The notes: generated by a model not told the origin, from the sequence alone. DNA of 64,000 nucleotides from Flavobacterium subsaxonicum WB 4.1-42 = DSM 21790 (GCF_000422725.1 NZ_AUGP01000003.1:1-64000), one strand, 5' to 3'. Positions 16,904-26,177 are shown, numbered from the stretch's first letter. Numbers and translations are program-made.

Positions 16904-17962
16904 ATGATAGAAGATAAAAACCAGCAACGTACCAGCCTTGGCAACCTTGGCGAATTCGGGCTTATAGAACACCTTACCCACGATATAACCACCAGCAACC
17001 CGGGCACCCTTAAAGGTATTGGCGATGATGCTGCTGTGTTAGACTTTAAAGACAAAAAAGTGGTAGTTTCTACCGATTTGCTGGTAGAGGGCGTACATTT
17101 CGACTTAGCTTACATGCCGCTTAAGCACCTTGGCTACAAAGCCGTGGTGGTAAATGTGTCAGACATTTGCGCTATGAACGCTGTGCCTACACAAATTACG
17201 GTTTCTATAGCAGTGTCTAACCGTTTTCCGGTAGAGGCGTTAGACGAGCTGTATGACGGTATCAAGCATGCTGCCAAGATATACGGGGTAGACATTGTGG
17301 GTGGCGATACTACATCATCTCAAAAAGGGATGATTTTGAGCATTACTGCTATTGGCGAGGCTGATGCCGATGCTATTACCTATCGCAACGGCGCTACCAG
17401 TACCGATTTGTTAGTTGTTACCGGCGATGTAGGTGCGGCTTACATGGGCCTAAAGGTTTTAGAGCGCGAAAAGCAGGTGTTTCAGGTTAACCCGCAAAAC
17501 CAACCCGACCTTGATGCCTATAGCTACCTTATTGAGCGCCAGCTTAAGCCGGAAGCCCGCAGGGATATTAAAGAAATTCTTAAGGCATTAGATGTTAAGC
17601 CTACGGCGATGATTGATGTGTCTGACGGGTTATCGTCAGAAATTATTCATATTGCCAAACAAAGCGGTGTAGGCTGTAATTTATACGAAGAAAAAATACC
17701 GGTAGACCCGCAGCTAATTAATGTTTGCGAAGAGTTTAATATAGATATTACCACCGTTGCCATTAATGGCGGCGAAGACTACGAGCTGTTGTTTACCATT
17801 AAAATGGAAGACTTCGAAAAGATAAAAGGCAACCCTAACTTTACCATCATCGGTCACATGACCCAGGAAAGCGAAGGCATACACCTTATTACCCGTGCCA
17901 ATACCAAAATTCCGCTAAAGGCAAGGGGTTGGAACGCGCTGCAAAACGAAAGCGAAGAGTAG
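16904..17962 (+). CDS. thiL: Thiamine-monophosphate kinase
   Basis: 352 residues. It phosphorylates thiamine monophosphate to thiamine diphosphate, the last step of cofactor synthesis. The fold of the PurM/ThiL family is evident: GIGDDAAVL near residue 40 (metal and ATP), STDLLVEGVHFD, the long helix with NVSDICAMNA, GGDTTSS near 140, and DVSDGLSSEIIHIA near 245 in the C-terminal half, plus GGEDYELLF. Length is typical. No thiamine riboswitch is visible in the 117 bases upstream, which are low-complexity ACTTTG/ACTCT-like sequence. Confidence 0.95.
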   Translation: MIEDKNQQRTSLGNLGEFGLIEHLTHDITTSNPGTLKGIGDDAAVLDFKDKKVVVSTDLLVEGVHFDLAYMPLKHLGYKAVVVNVSDICAMNAVPTQITVSIAVSNRFPVEALDELYDGIKHAAKIYGVDIVGGDTTSSQKGMILSITAIGEADADAITYRNGATSTDLLVVTGDVGAAYMGLKVLEREKQVFQVNPQNQPDLDAYSYLIERQLKPEARRDIKEILKALDVKPTAMIDVSDGLSSEIIHIAKQSGVGCNLYEEKIPVDPQLINVCEEFNIDITTVAINGGEDYELLFTIKMEDFEKIKGNPNFTIIGHMTQESEGIHLITRANTKIPLKARGWNALQNESEE

Positions 17963-17968
17963 TTGACG

Positions 17969-18047
17969 GTTTGGGGTTTAGGGTTTGGCGTTTAAAGTTG
18001 TAATTGGCAACTCTAAACCCCAAACCCTAAACGCTAAACCCTAAACT
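17969..18047. repeat. TTTAGGG-type inverted repeat between convergent genes
   Basis: A left arm of GTTTGGGGTTTAGGGTTT type is matched by a right arm built from AAACCCCAAACCCTAAAC and a further AAACCCTAAAC unit, around TAATTGG. It fills the gap between the ends of thiL and the epimerase gene, so it may terminate transcription from both sides. A shorter AACCCTAAA unit occurs near 19007. Confidence 0.6.
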
Positions 18048-18050
18048 ATT

Positions 18051-18461
18051 CTAAACGGCTTTCGGCGCTTCCTGGCAAAGCTCCACCAAAACCCCATTAG
18101 TACCTTTAGGGTGTAAAAAAGCCACCAGTTTATTATCGGCGCCTTTTTTAGGGATTTCATTAAGTACGGTAAAACCTTCGGCTTTAAGCCGGGCAATTTC
18201 GGCCACTATATCCTCCACATCAAATGCTATATGATGGATGCCTTCGCCCTTTTTCTCTAAAAATTTAGCAATTGGGCTATCTGCGGTAGTAGCTTCCAAC
18301 AGCTCAATTTTATTTGGGCCATTCATAAAAAACGATGTTTTAACACCTTCGCTCAACACCTCTTCCATTGTATAAGGTGGAGTGCCTAAAAGCTTTTCAA
18401 ACAAAAGGTTGGAAGCCGCAAGGCTGTTAACGGCAATGCCTATGTGTTCTATTTTTTTCAT
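18051..18461 (-). CDS. mce: Methylmalonyl-CoA epimerase
   Basis: 136 residues, a single vicinal-oxygen-chelate protein. It interconverts the R and S forms of methylmalonyl-CoA between propionyl-CoA metabolism and the B12-dependent mutase. Visible metal ligands fit the family: His in IEHIGIAV at the start, a second His in GIHHIAFDV near residue 76, and Glu in GVLVELCQE near the end. Length matches family members. It lies 17 bases behind the small membrane protein gene at 18479, with which it probably shares the promoter at 18893. Confidence 0.92.
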   Translation of the reverse strand: MKKIEHIGIAVNSLAASNLLFEKLLGTPPYTMEEVLSEGVKTSFFMNGPNKIELLEATTADSPIAKFLEKKGEGIHHIAFDVEDIVAEIARLKAEGFTVLNEIPKKGADNKLVAFLHPKGTNGVLVELCQEAPKAV

Positions 18462-18478
18462 AAGTAGGTAGAAATAAT

Positions 18479-18868
18479 TTAATGATGTACCGGTAACTTT
18501 AAATACTGAATGATGCCAAAAGTATAACGGTAAAATACAACTATAAATACAGCCGAAAACACTACACTTACAATAAAACCTTTATAAATTTCTGCGTCTT
18601 TAGGGTCTTTGCGTAGCCACAAACTCATTAGATAAGGTGCCAACACCATAAAAAATGTAAATAAAAAATAGGGGCTAAAGGCGTAGGCGTTGCTGCTAAA
18701 GTAGTAGCTGGAAAACAACGCTGTATAAATGGCAAGAGTTATTATAAGGGCACTTGCGCAATGTTTTATAGTTATAGCTTTGTTTTTGATTGCTTTATAC
18801 ACAGCTATTCCAGAGCGAATGGTAATTGCTAAAGCAAAAAATAAAATTGGAAGTAATACGATGCCCAT
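18479..18868 (-). CDS. Small integral membrane protein, unrecognised
   Basis: 129 residues with four hydrophobic segments (about 3-20, 36-57, 66-86 and 100-122) separated by short basic loops (KAIKNK, LRKDPKDAE). No motif is recognised. It is the first gene of a two-gene transcription unit with the methylmalonyl-CoA epimerase gene, led by a full promoter 24 bases upstream. The function cannot be deduced; being in one unit with the epimerase need not mean a shared pathway. Confidence 0.7.
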   Translation of the reverse strand: MGIVLLPILFFALAITIRSGIAVYKAIKNKAITIKHCASALIITLAIYTALFSSYYFSSNAYAFSPYFLFTFFMVLAPYLMSLWLRKDPKDAEIYKGFIVSVVFSAVFIVVFYRYTFGIIQYLKLPVHH

Positions 18869-18892
18869 GAATTAATGCTGGTGTGGTAATTA

Positions 18893-18925
18893 CAAATATA
18901 GAGTTTAAAGCATATAAATATCAAA
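18893..18925 (-). promoter_or_regulatory. Promoter of the membrane protein / epimerase unit
   Basis: TTTG (18922-18925), 21 bases, TATATTTG (18893-18900) on the minus strand: a full Bacteroidota promoter. Confidence 0.7.
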
Positions 18926-19087
18926 TTAAATGCCTCCTCTAATTTTACCGTACCGTTCTATATTTCCCTTTCTTTAGATAGAGGCTCCGGTTGCGAGGCT
19001 TACCCCAAACCCTAAAATTTTATTAATTACAACACCGTTAACTTTTTAAAGCCCGAACTTTAAACCGTAAACGATTAAAATTTTGAG

Positions 19088-19095
19088 TATTTTTG
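19088..19095 (+). promoter_or_regulatory. -7 box of rbfA
   Basis: TATTTTTG ends four bases before the rbfA ATG, so the transcript is expected to be leaderless. Confidence 0.6.
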
Positions 19096-19099
19096 CAGG

Positions 19100-19492
19100 A
19101 TGGAAACAAATAGGCAAAAAAAAATAGGCGGACTACTGCAAAAAGACCTTGTAGATATCTTACAGGGCGAAGTGCGCAAAAATGGGGTTAGCAACCTGGT
19201 ACTCTCTATATCTAAAGTGGTGGTTACTACAGACCTTTCTATTGCAAAGGTATATCTTAGCGTTTTCCCTACAGACAGGGGTGGCGAAATTTTAAACGCG
19301 GTTAAAAGCAACGCACCGCTTATTAAGCACGATCTTTCTCAGCGCGTTAAGCTGCAACTGCGCAAAGTGCCCAACTTAGTATTTTACCTGGATGACACGT
19401 TAGACCGTATGGAAAAACTGGACAAAGAGCTTACCGGCGAAAACAACCCTATTACTAACCCTGAGCTTTTAGACAGGCGTAAGAAACTATAA
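19100..19492 (+). CDS. rbfA: Ribosome-binding factor A
   Basis: 130 residues. It binds the small ribosomal subunit during maturation of the 16S rRNA 5' end. The single KH-like domain is seen: ETNRQKKIGGLLQKDLVDIL helix, VTTDLSIAKVYLSVFP strand pair, then helix and strands ending LRKVPNLVFYLDDTLDRMEKL, where the FxxDxSxxxxxxI pattern of RbfA is recognisable. A permease gene starts four bases after its stop, so the two are cotranscribed. The start is supported by the conserved N-terminus and a -7 box immediately ahead. Confidence 0.93.
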   Translation: METNRQKKIGGLLQKDLVDILQGEVRKNGVSNLVLSISKVVVTTDLSIAKVYLSVFPTDRGGEILNAVKSNAPLIKHDLSQRVKLQLRKVPNLVFYLDDTLDRMEKLDKELTGENNPITNPELLDRRKKL

Positions 19493-19496
19493 TATA

Positions 19497-20702
19497 TTGA
19501 GCTTTCCGTTTTACATAGCCCGCCGCTACACCATAAGCCGTAGCAAGAGCACTGCCGTTAATATAATTACGGGCATAGCATCTTTGGGTATTTTTGTAAG
19601 TACGGCTGCACTGTTTATTATACTTTCGGTTTTTAGCGGACTGAGGGATTTTAGCCTTTCGTTTGCCAACACTACCGACCCCGACCTTAAGATTGGCCCT
19701 AAAACGGGCAAATCGTTCCTGGTTACCCCCAATCAGGAAAAACAACTTAAAGCTATTAAAGACATTGCCGTTTACAGCCCCGTGGCTCAGGAACGCGTTA
19801 TGTTTAGTTACGAAGATAAAGGCCATGTGGCTTACCTAAAGGGTGTAGACACCCTGTATAACCGCGTTACCCCAATGGATAGTACACTTTTAGGCGGCAC
19901 GCGCTGGTTTAAAATGTATACCGGCCAGGTGGTGGCGGGCTATGGGGTTTTTCATAAACTGTCGTTAGGATTATTCGACCTTAACCGTGCTTTAGAGGTG
20001 TTTGTGCCCAAGGCCGGTAAGGGTACGATAGATTCTGCCGAAGAGGGTTTTAATACGCAGGAGCTTATTGTTGTAGGCATTTATTCTATTAACGAAGATG
20101 TAGACAACCAATATGTGTATTGCAGTATCGACCTGGCGCAGGATTTACTACAGTACAAACGCAACCAGTACACGGCCATAGAAATGAGGCTGGTGCCCGG
20201 CGCCAACGAAAATAAGGTGCGCAAGCAACTGGAGGCTATTTTTAACAATAGCCTAACCATTAAAAACCGAGCCCAGCTAAACGACTCTCTTTATAAGATG
20301 CTTAACGCAGAAAATTTAGTTACCTACCTGTTTTGCTCTCTCGTGGTGGTGCTCACTCTTTTTTGCCTTGCCGGGGCATTAATAATGCTGATACTCGACA
20401 AAAAAGAGAACATAAAAACGCTATATAATTTAGGTGCCGAGGTTAAATCCCTGCGCCGCATCTTTTTTTACCAGGGCATTTTTATAACCGCATTAGGAAC
20501 GTTTTTCGGACTGATATTAGCTGTTATTATCGTAATCCTGCAACAGCAATTCTCGTTGCTTATGATAACCGAGAGCATGGCGTATCCTGCGGCACTGCTG
20601 TTTGAAAATGTTATTATTGTGGTGGTTACTATCTTTACACTGGGCATTTTAGCATCCCGCATTGCTGCCGGAAGGGTGGGCGAAGCGCTATTGGAAAATT
20701 AG
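19497..20702 (+). CDS. ABC transporter permease, LolE/FtsX type
   Basis: 401 residues, starting with TTG. One N-terminal membrane helix (about 22-44), a periplasmic domain of the MacB/LolE type (about 45-260), and three further helices (about 270-300, 320-345, 365-390) give the usual four-helix layout of this permease class. The N-terminal FYIARRYTISRSKSTAVNII is typical of LolC/LolE-like proteins, which extract lipoproteins from the inner membrane. The ATPase partner is not adjacent. Directly follows rbfA with a four-base gap, an arrangement common in Flavobacteria. Lipoprotein release is inferred from family, not shown. Confidence 0.85.
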   Translation: MSFPFYIARRYTISRSKSTAVNIITGIASLGIFVSTAALFIILSVFSGLRDFSLSFANTTDPDLKIGPKTGKSFLVTPNQEKQLKAIKDIAVYSPVAQERVMFSYEDKGHVAYLKGVDTLYNRVTPMDSTLLGGTRWFKMYTGQVVAGYGVFHKLSLGLFDLNRALEVFVPKAGKGTIDSAEEGFNTQELIVVGIYSINEDVDNQYVYCSIDLAQDLLQYKRNQYTAIEMRLVPGANENKVRKQLEAIFNNSLTIKNRAQLNDSLYKMLNAENLVTYLFCSLVVVLTLFCLAGALIMLILDKKENIKTLYNLGAEVKSLRRIFFYQGIFITALGTFFGLILAVIIVILQQQFSLLMITESMAYPAALLFENVIIVVVTIFTLGILASRIAAGRVGEALLEN

Positions 20703-20732
20703 CAGCCAACCTTCTTTCTTAAAAATTTCTGC

Positions 20733-20740
20733 TATATTTG
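20733..20740 (+). promoter_or_regulatory. -7 box of the MATE gene, with long leader
   Basis: TATATTTG, an exact match. Transcription would begin near 20747, leaving a leader of about 125 bases with a nine-codon ORF (20760-20789, MIVIAVRTQ) before the MATE start at 20872. Confidence 0.55.
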
Positions 20741-20871
20741 TGTGATACATCTACGCCAATATGATAGTAATTGCTGTCCGCACCCAATAAACAGGGCAAC
20801 TCCTTTCGCAACGCATAACAAGGTACCAACCGGCTGCCTTCCTTACCATTAATTTTATCAAACAATATATT

Positions 20872-22296
20872 ATGTCGCAAGCAGGACAACCCGTTAGTGC
20901 CTTATCGCGTTTTTTTGCGCTTTTAAAACAATCGCTTAACGGCGAAAACATCGACTTTACAAAAGGTAGCATTCGCCGTGCGGTGCTGCTATTGGCCATA
21001 CCCATGATGCTGGAAATGATGATGGAGTCGGTATTTGCACTTGTCGACCTATATTTTGTGGGCCACCTGGAAAACAGCAGCTTTGCTGTGCAAACGGTAG
21101 GTTTGACGGAATCGGTCTTAACCGTACTCTACTCCATTGCCATAGGCATGAGCATGGCTGCTACTGCAATGGTAGCCCGCCGTGTGGGCGAAAAAGACCC
21201 TGTTGCTGCGGCCAAAGCGGGCATGCAGGCCATACTGGTTGCCATAGCTATTAATGTTGTATTTGCAGTGCTGGGCTTTATTTATGCTACCGATATTTTA
21301 GTGCTCATGGGCTCATCATTAGAGTCGGCGCAATATGGTACGCCGTTTATCCGTATAACGCTGGGCGGTAGCTTTGTAATTATCCTTATCTTTTTATTTA
21401 ACGGAATATTCCGAGGGGCCGGTAACGCCGCCATAGCCATGAAAAGCTTGTGGATAGCCAACATTTGTAACTGCATTTTGTGCCCCATATTAATTAATGG
21501 CTGGGGCCCTGTACCGGCTTTCGGTTTAACCGGTGCAGCCATTGCAACCACAATTGGGCGTGGCATTGGTGTGCTGTACCAAATGTATAACCTGTTTAAC
21601 GGCAAGGGTATGCTAAAGGTTGCTGCGTCGTATTTTATTCCGGATATGGTACAAATAAAAGCATTGGTAAAAATTGCCGCACCGGGTGTGTTGCAGTTTG
21701 TAATAGCTTCGTGCAGTTGGATATTTTTGGCGCAGCTGGTGGCAACTACCGGTGGCGATGAAGGTTCGGCGGGATACCAGAGTGCCCTGCGTATTATGAT
21801 GTTCTTTATGCTGCCGGCATGGGGACTGAGCAATGCCGCTGCAACGCTGGTAGGGCAAAACCTTGGAGCCAAACAGGAAGACAGAGCAGAACGGTCGGTA
21901 CTTGTTACAGCAAAATTCAACGTTATTTATATGGCGGTTATTATGGCAATAACCCTCCTGGCCGCCGACCCGCTTATGTGGTTTTTTACCAATAACCCGC
22001 ACGTACACGATATTGCCGTTAAGGCCATACGCATACTTAGTGCAGGCTATATTTTTTACGGAATTGGCATGGTGCTTATCAATGCGTTTAATGGCGCCGG
22101 CGATACCAAAACCCCAACGTGGGTCAACTTTTTTGGGTTCTGGCTGTTCCAGATTCCGTTGGGCTATGTGCTGGCAAAACATTTTAACCTTGGCCCAACG
22201 GGCGTATTTATGGCGATACCCATTGCCGAAACCGGTATGTGTATTGTAAGTTTTATGCTGTTTAAAAAAGGCAGGTGGAAACGTATTGCGGTTTAG
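20872..22296 (+). CDS. MATE-family multidrug/cation exporter
   Basis: 474 residues with about twelve membrane helices in two homologous halves. The first half starts GSIRRAVLLLAIPMMLEMMMESVFALVDLYFVGHL, the second ALVKIAAPGVLQFVIASCSWIFLAQLVATTGG, both in the usual MATE arrangement; GNAAIAMKS and GAGDTKTPTW are the conserved loop motifs. MATE proteins export drugs or metabolites against sodium or protons. The 40-residue hydrophilic N-terminal extension is common in the Bacteroidota forms. Substrate cannot be assigned. Confidence 0.92.
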   Translation: MSQAGQPVSALSRFFALLKQSLNGENIDFTKGSIRRAVLLLAIPMMLEMMMESVFALVDLYFVGHLENSSFAVQTVGLTESVLTVLYSIAIGMSMAATAMVARRVGEKDPVAAAKAGMQAILVAIAINVVFAVLGFIYATDILVLMGSSLESAQYGTPFIRITLGGSFVIILIFLFNGIFRGAGNAAIAMKSLWIANICNCILCPILINGWGPVPAFGLTGAAIATTIGRGIGVLYQMYNLFNGKGMLKVAASYFIPDMVQIKALVKIAAPGVLQFVIASCSWIFLAQLVATTGGDEGSAGYQSALRIMMFFMLPAWGLSNAAATLVGQNLGAKQEDRAERSVLVTAKFNVIYMAVIMAITLLAADPLMWFFTNNPHVHDIAVKAIRILSAGYIFYGIGMVLINAFNGAGDTKTPTWVNFFGFWLFQIPLGYVLAKHFNLGPTGVFMAIPIAETGMCIVSFMLFKKGRWKRIAV

Positions 22297-22331
22297 TTTA
22301 TGGTTAGGAGTTTGGGGTCGCGGGTTTGGCA

Positions 22332-22358
22332 GTAGAGACGCATTGAATGCGTCTCTAC
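22332..22358. repeat. Family A palindrome, perfect copy
   Basis: A 27-base perfect palindrome (GTAGAGACGCATT, G, AATGCGTCTCTAC) between the convergent MATE and Fic genes; the cleanest member of the family in the window. Confidence 0.9.
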
Positions 22359-22486
22359 AGGGTAATATGTTGTTAAAGTTGATGCGGTTGAGGTGCTTCT
22401 GCGCGAGTATAATAGAAGTTAATGAGTTGCGCCGGTTTTAATCAGGAGGCAAGTTAAAGTAGCAATTTGATTTAGCTGAATTTAAA

Positions 22487-23857
22487 TTATTGACCTTTTT
22501 CTTTTTCAGAAATTTTTTGTTCGATAAAAATTGTATGACGCTTAGATTCTCTTTTTAGGGCATTAATAATATCTGATTCTGTAAGTTCGGCGTTGTAAGG
22601 TTTTTGGTATAATACCACAGTTCCAATAGTAAGGGAATATGCTAATTCTGAGAATATAAAATTATATTCTGAAGTAAAATTAAATTCACCAAATCCTACT
22701 CGATTAAAGTACTTAAAGTGGAATTTAATAGTAAATTGGTTAAATTCGTCAGTTATTCCTGTTTGCATAACTTCTTCGAAACTAGAATACTTATTAGTTC
22801 TTTTTACATTTCTATAATCTTCATGTTCAACCTCAACATAGACAGTTTTTTTTACAATGAATTCAGGATAACCATTCATGTAAAAAATTGTTAGTTTTTT
22901 AAATTCAGTTATTAATGCATCAACGAATTTCCTTATACTACTGTCAAATAATAAATATAGATCATCAGTAGTTTTATTGTGATATGATATATCTCCCAGC
23001 CCATTCAACCTCTTCTCAAGTAGTGCAATCTCTTTATCAATATCATCCGGTTCTTCAATGCTTTCGCCTTTGGCTCCGGCAATCATAATCTCTAAAGAGC
23101 GTATTAGGTTTTGTGCTATGTAATTTACAAAGGCTTCCAGTTGCCCTACATCGGCAAGCTGAAGGGCTGCAAAGTAGTTGGCCTTATCTTCGGTTTTAAT
23201 AATAACAGGTGGGTAGCCAAACTTCATTAATATAAAATTCATGAGTATACGGGCAGTACGGCCATTACCATCATCAAACGGGTGTATGCGAATAAATTTA
23301 TAATGAAATTCGGCAGCAAGTAAAATAGGGTTAAAGCCGGAGTCTTCAATTTTTTCGTTATACCACACCATTAAGTCGCTCATTTTTGCAGGAGTTTCTT
23401 CTGGTGTGGCAAAATAAAATATCTCACCGGTTTTTGTCTGCACGTGGTTAGGCGATGATTTATAACGGCCTACAGCAATGCGTTTTTTTGTCGGTTTGCC
23501 ATCGGGTGTTATAGCATCAACCTCATACGATTCTTTTAATAAAAGGGTGTGCAGCTCCCTGATAAAATGTTCGGTTAAAGGATAATCGCCTTTAACTACA
23601 TCAATAACCCAGTTAATAGCCTCGTTGTGCCCTGTAACTTCGAAATGGTCTTTTAGCGGTTTACCCTGGGCAGTAATACCGTGCATAATCAAAGCCTTGG
23701 TTTCGCCATAGGTAAGCGAATTGCCTTCAAGGTTATTAGAATGGTAGTTCCAGTCCAGTCGAAATTTTTGCATTATCCTGGCTTCCTGCTCGCGGTCTAT
23801 AGGGCGCAGGGCATCCAGTTGTTTTTTAAGCTCTAATGCATTTATAATTTCTTCCAT
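22487..23857 (-). CDS. Fic-domain protein, class II (self-inhibited AMPylator type)
   Basis: 456 residues. Fic domains usually transfer AMP to hydroxyl side chains of target proteins. The catalytic motif HPFDDGNGRTAR is intact near residue 192 with its His, acid and phosphate-binding Arg. Upstream, near residue 40, SNNLEGN matches the inhibitory-helix motif [ST]xxxE[GN], placing it in class II, where the Glu blocks productive ATP binding within the same chain. The C-terminal 180 residues (about 275-456) have no recognised domain and are more AT-rich in DNA than the Fic part. No antitoxin gene is adjacent. Bordered by a family A palindrome. Confidence 0.9.
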   Translation of the reverse strand: MEEIINALELKKQLDALRPIDREQEARIMQKFRLDWNYHSNNLEGNSLTYGETKALIMHGITAQGKPLKDHFEVTGHNEAINWVIDVVKGDYPLTEHFIRELHTLLLKESYEVDAITPDGKPTKKRIAVGRYKSSPNHVQTKTGEIFYFATPEETPAKMSDLMVWYNEKIEDSGFNPILLAAEFHYKFIRIHPFDDGNGRTARILMNFILMKFGYPPVIIKTEDKANYFAALQLADVGQLEAFVNYIAQNLIRSLEIMIAGAKGESIEEPDDIDKEIALLEKRLNGLGDISYHNKTTDDLYLLFDSSIRKFVDALITEFKKLTIFYMNGYPEFIVKKTVYVEVEHEDYRNVKRTNKYSSFEEVMQTGITDEFNQFTIKFHFKYFNRVGFGEFNFTSEYNFIFSELAYSLTIGTVVLYQKPYNAELTESDIINALKRESKRHTIFIEQKISEKEKGQ

Positions 23858-23960
23858 CCTGTTTGTGGTTTTACAATGTAAATATACAAAAACATCAATT
23901 GAAATTATGCCTGCTACAAACGCTTAACCAACAACTCGCAACTCAAAACCGGTAACGGTA

Positions 23961-26174
23961 TTAAAACCAAAATCCAAGGCTAAACCAGGTGTAGTGTTTG
24001 CCGGTTTCGGGCGACCAGCTGTGTTTAAGCTCTAATGGGCCAATAATGGTTTCCATACCGTAGCCAAAGGCGTAGCCGCTGTATTTAGGTATTGAGAAAA
24101 GCTGGCCGTCTTCGTAAAGGTCGGTGCCCACATTGGCAAAATTAGCGCTAAAGTTAACGTGGTTCTTTTTAAGGAATTCATAATCAAGCATTGCAAGCCC
24201 TTTAATGTAACTGTTGCCCGAAAGGCTCAAAAAGTCGTAGCCATAAAAATGCTTAAAGGTGTGCGTTTTGTAATAGCCATAACCCCCTAAAACAAAGTCG
24301 AAGGTAGAGTTATCATTATATCCTAAAGATAAGCCCAGATCGGTTTGCAGGTTAACGGTTAAGCCTTTTACAAATAGTTTTTGGGCAGTACCCACTTCGG
24401 CCTGTATCATGGTAAAATTCTCATACTCATTATTGTAATTGGATGAGTACGCAAAACCCTTGGCCTCGCCATAAAAATGGTAACCTTCGGAAGGGAAGAA
24501 CTTACTGTCGTACGAATCGAACGTAAGGAAACCAAATGCCGATGCATAATCGCTGTCGTCAAAAACCGGATCGGTTGTTTGCAATGTAGGCGATTTGATC
24601 TTGAGGTGTTTGTATTCTAAGCCCACACCCACCATAAAGCGCTGTGCAAAAATGGTTTGTATATACGCCTGGGTGGTAAAATCAGAAAAATCTACGTTAA
24701 TAGTGCGCAAGTCTAAGGCATCGCTAAGTCCGTCTGAAGCATAATCGGCAGCAATATTACGGTTAAACTGATAGTAGTGCGAGTGCAGGCCGTAGCTAAG
24801 GTAAAAGCCGTTATCTATATAATAATCAAAATTATACCTAAAGTTGTCTCCTAAAATTATATCTAACGATGCAGCATCATTGCGCTTAAACAGGTTTTTT
24901 TGGGTAACGTTAACCAGTATGGCACTTTTATACAACCCATCATAATGCAATCCGAATTTAAGAAAGCGGTTAACCGGATTTTCTTTAAGGCGCAGCTTTA
25001 ATTCTTCGCCACCATCGGGGCCTTCATCAAAAGAGTACGAAATAGAGGTAAAGTTCTGGCTGGCATTAAGCTTGCTTATACCCTCGTTAAACTTATCGTA
25101 GCTAATGCGGCTGCCTTGTTTAAAGCCCAGTTTACCAATAACATAAGAACGGGTGTAGTTGGTAAGCTCGTTAATTTTAATAAGGTCTACACAAACAGAA
25201 TCCTGTATTGTAATACGCTCTTTTACAATAGGGTGGCCAACGCCAAGATGCCTAAGGGTATCCAGTATTTTTAGGCCGGCTTCTTCGCCTTTGTCTATAA
25301 TAGCCTTGCCATCATCAAAAGAAATAACCGAATAGCCTGCAATATCGGGCTTAATATAAATATCGGTGGCCGCGCGCTTGGCTTCCATCTTCTGGATCAT
25401 CTGGTAGTTATTTATCTGAATGATAATACCGGTTGCACCCTTTATTTGGTCGCGGTTTTTAAGCGGGTCCTGCACATCTACGCCAATAATAATATCGGCA
25501 CCCATTTTTTTAACCTCTTCTATAGGATAGTTGTTGGCAATACCGCCATCTATAAGCAGGCGGCCATCTATCTCTACCGGGGTGTATAAGGATGGGAAAG
25601 CACCGCTTGCCAAAATAGCATCGGGCAATATGCCTTTGTTTAGTATTACTTCGCGGCCGGTTTCAATATCGGTAGCAATGCATACAAAGGGTATAGGTAG
25701 CTCGTTAAAATCGCGTATATGCCGCACATGCTCTGTTAAGCGGTTAACTGTGGTGTAGTTGTATAAACCTTTAGAAAGTGCGGTAGGAAAGCCTATTTTA
25801 AAGTTACGAAAGGGCAGGGTAAGGGCATACACCTCGTCGTTACGCTTTTCGAAAAAGTTTTTGGAGCTACGGGGCGTAAAGTCGCGCAAAAGCGCATCAG
25901 GGTCCAGGTCGCGGAAAATAGAATCCAGCTCTGTAGCCGAATAGCCCGCTGCATACAGCCCGCCCACAATAGCGCCCATACTGGTACCGCCAATGTAAGA
26001 TACCTCTATGCCTGCCTGCTCCAGCACCTTAAGCACACCAATATGCGCCAGGCCTTTTGCACCGCCGCCGCTAAGCACAACACCCACTTTAGGTTTGGGT
26101 TTTGCCTGCGTATCCTGTGCGGCAAGGGTGCCACAGAGCAAAATGCTTATAAACAGGAGCAGCAGCTTTTTCAT
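23961..26174 (-). CDS. Patatin-like phospholipase fused to an outer-membrane beta-barrel
   Basis: 737 residues. Signal peptide ending LAAQ near 20; patatin domain about 28-215 with oxyanion motif SGGGAKGLAHIG, nucleophile GGTSMGAIVGG (Ser in GxSxG) and the DGGIANNYP Asp of the Ser-Asp dyad; then a POTRA-like segment (about 310-390) and a BamA/TPS-type barrel (about 400-737) ending in a C-terminal aromatic (WF). This is the PlpD-like (type Vd) layout in which the barrel exposes or releases the lipase. Starts three bases after the uvrC stop, so uvrC and this gene form an operon. Confidence 0.9.
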   Translation of the reverse strand: MKKLLLLFISILLCGTLAAQDTQAKPKPKVGVVLSGGGAKGLAHIGVLKVLEQAGIEVSYIGGTSMGAIVGGLYAAGYSATELDSIFRDLDPDALLRDFTPRSSKNFFEKRNDEVYALTLPFRNFKIGFPTALSKGLYNYTTVNRLTEHVRHIRDFNELPIPFVCIATDIETGREVILNKGILPDAILASGAFPSLYTPVEIDGRLLIDGGIANNYPIEEVKKMGADIIIGVDVQDPLKNRDQIKGATGIIIQINNYQMIQKMEAKRAATDIYIKPDIAGYSVISFDDGKAIIDKGEEAGLKILDTLRHLGVGHPIVKERITIQDSVCVDLIKINELTNYTRSYVIGKLGFKQGSRISYDKFNEGISKLNASQNFTSISYSFDEGPDGGEELKLRLKENPVNRFLKFGLHYDGLYKSAILVNVTQKNLFKRNDAASLDIILGDNFRYNFDYYIDNGFYLSYGLHSHYYQFNRNIAADYASDGLSDALDLRTINVDFSDFTTQAYIQTIFAQRFMVGVGLEYKHLKIKSPTLQTTDPVFDDSDYASAFGFLTFDSYDSKFFPSEGYHFYGEAKGFAYSSNYNNEYENFTMIQAEVGTAQKLFVKGLTVNLQTDLGLSLGYNDNSTFDFVLGGYGYYKTHTFKHFYGYDFLSLSGNSYIKGLAMLDYEFLKKNHVNFSANFANVGTDLYEDGQLFSIPKYSGYAFGYGMETIIGPLELKHSWSPETGKHYTWFSLGFWF

Positions 26175-26177
26175 TTT

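Noticed and set aside
17969..18047. Telomere-like sequence
   Set aside because: CCCTAAAC units resemble plant telomeres, but this is a short inverted repeat between two bacterial genes, not a chromosome end.
21282..22182. Two overlapping minus-strand ORFs of about 190-212 codons
   Set aside because: Antisense to the intact MATE gene and without recognisable motifs.
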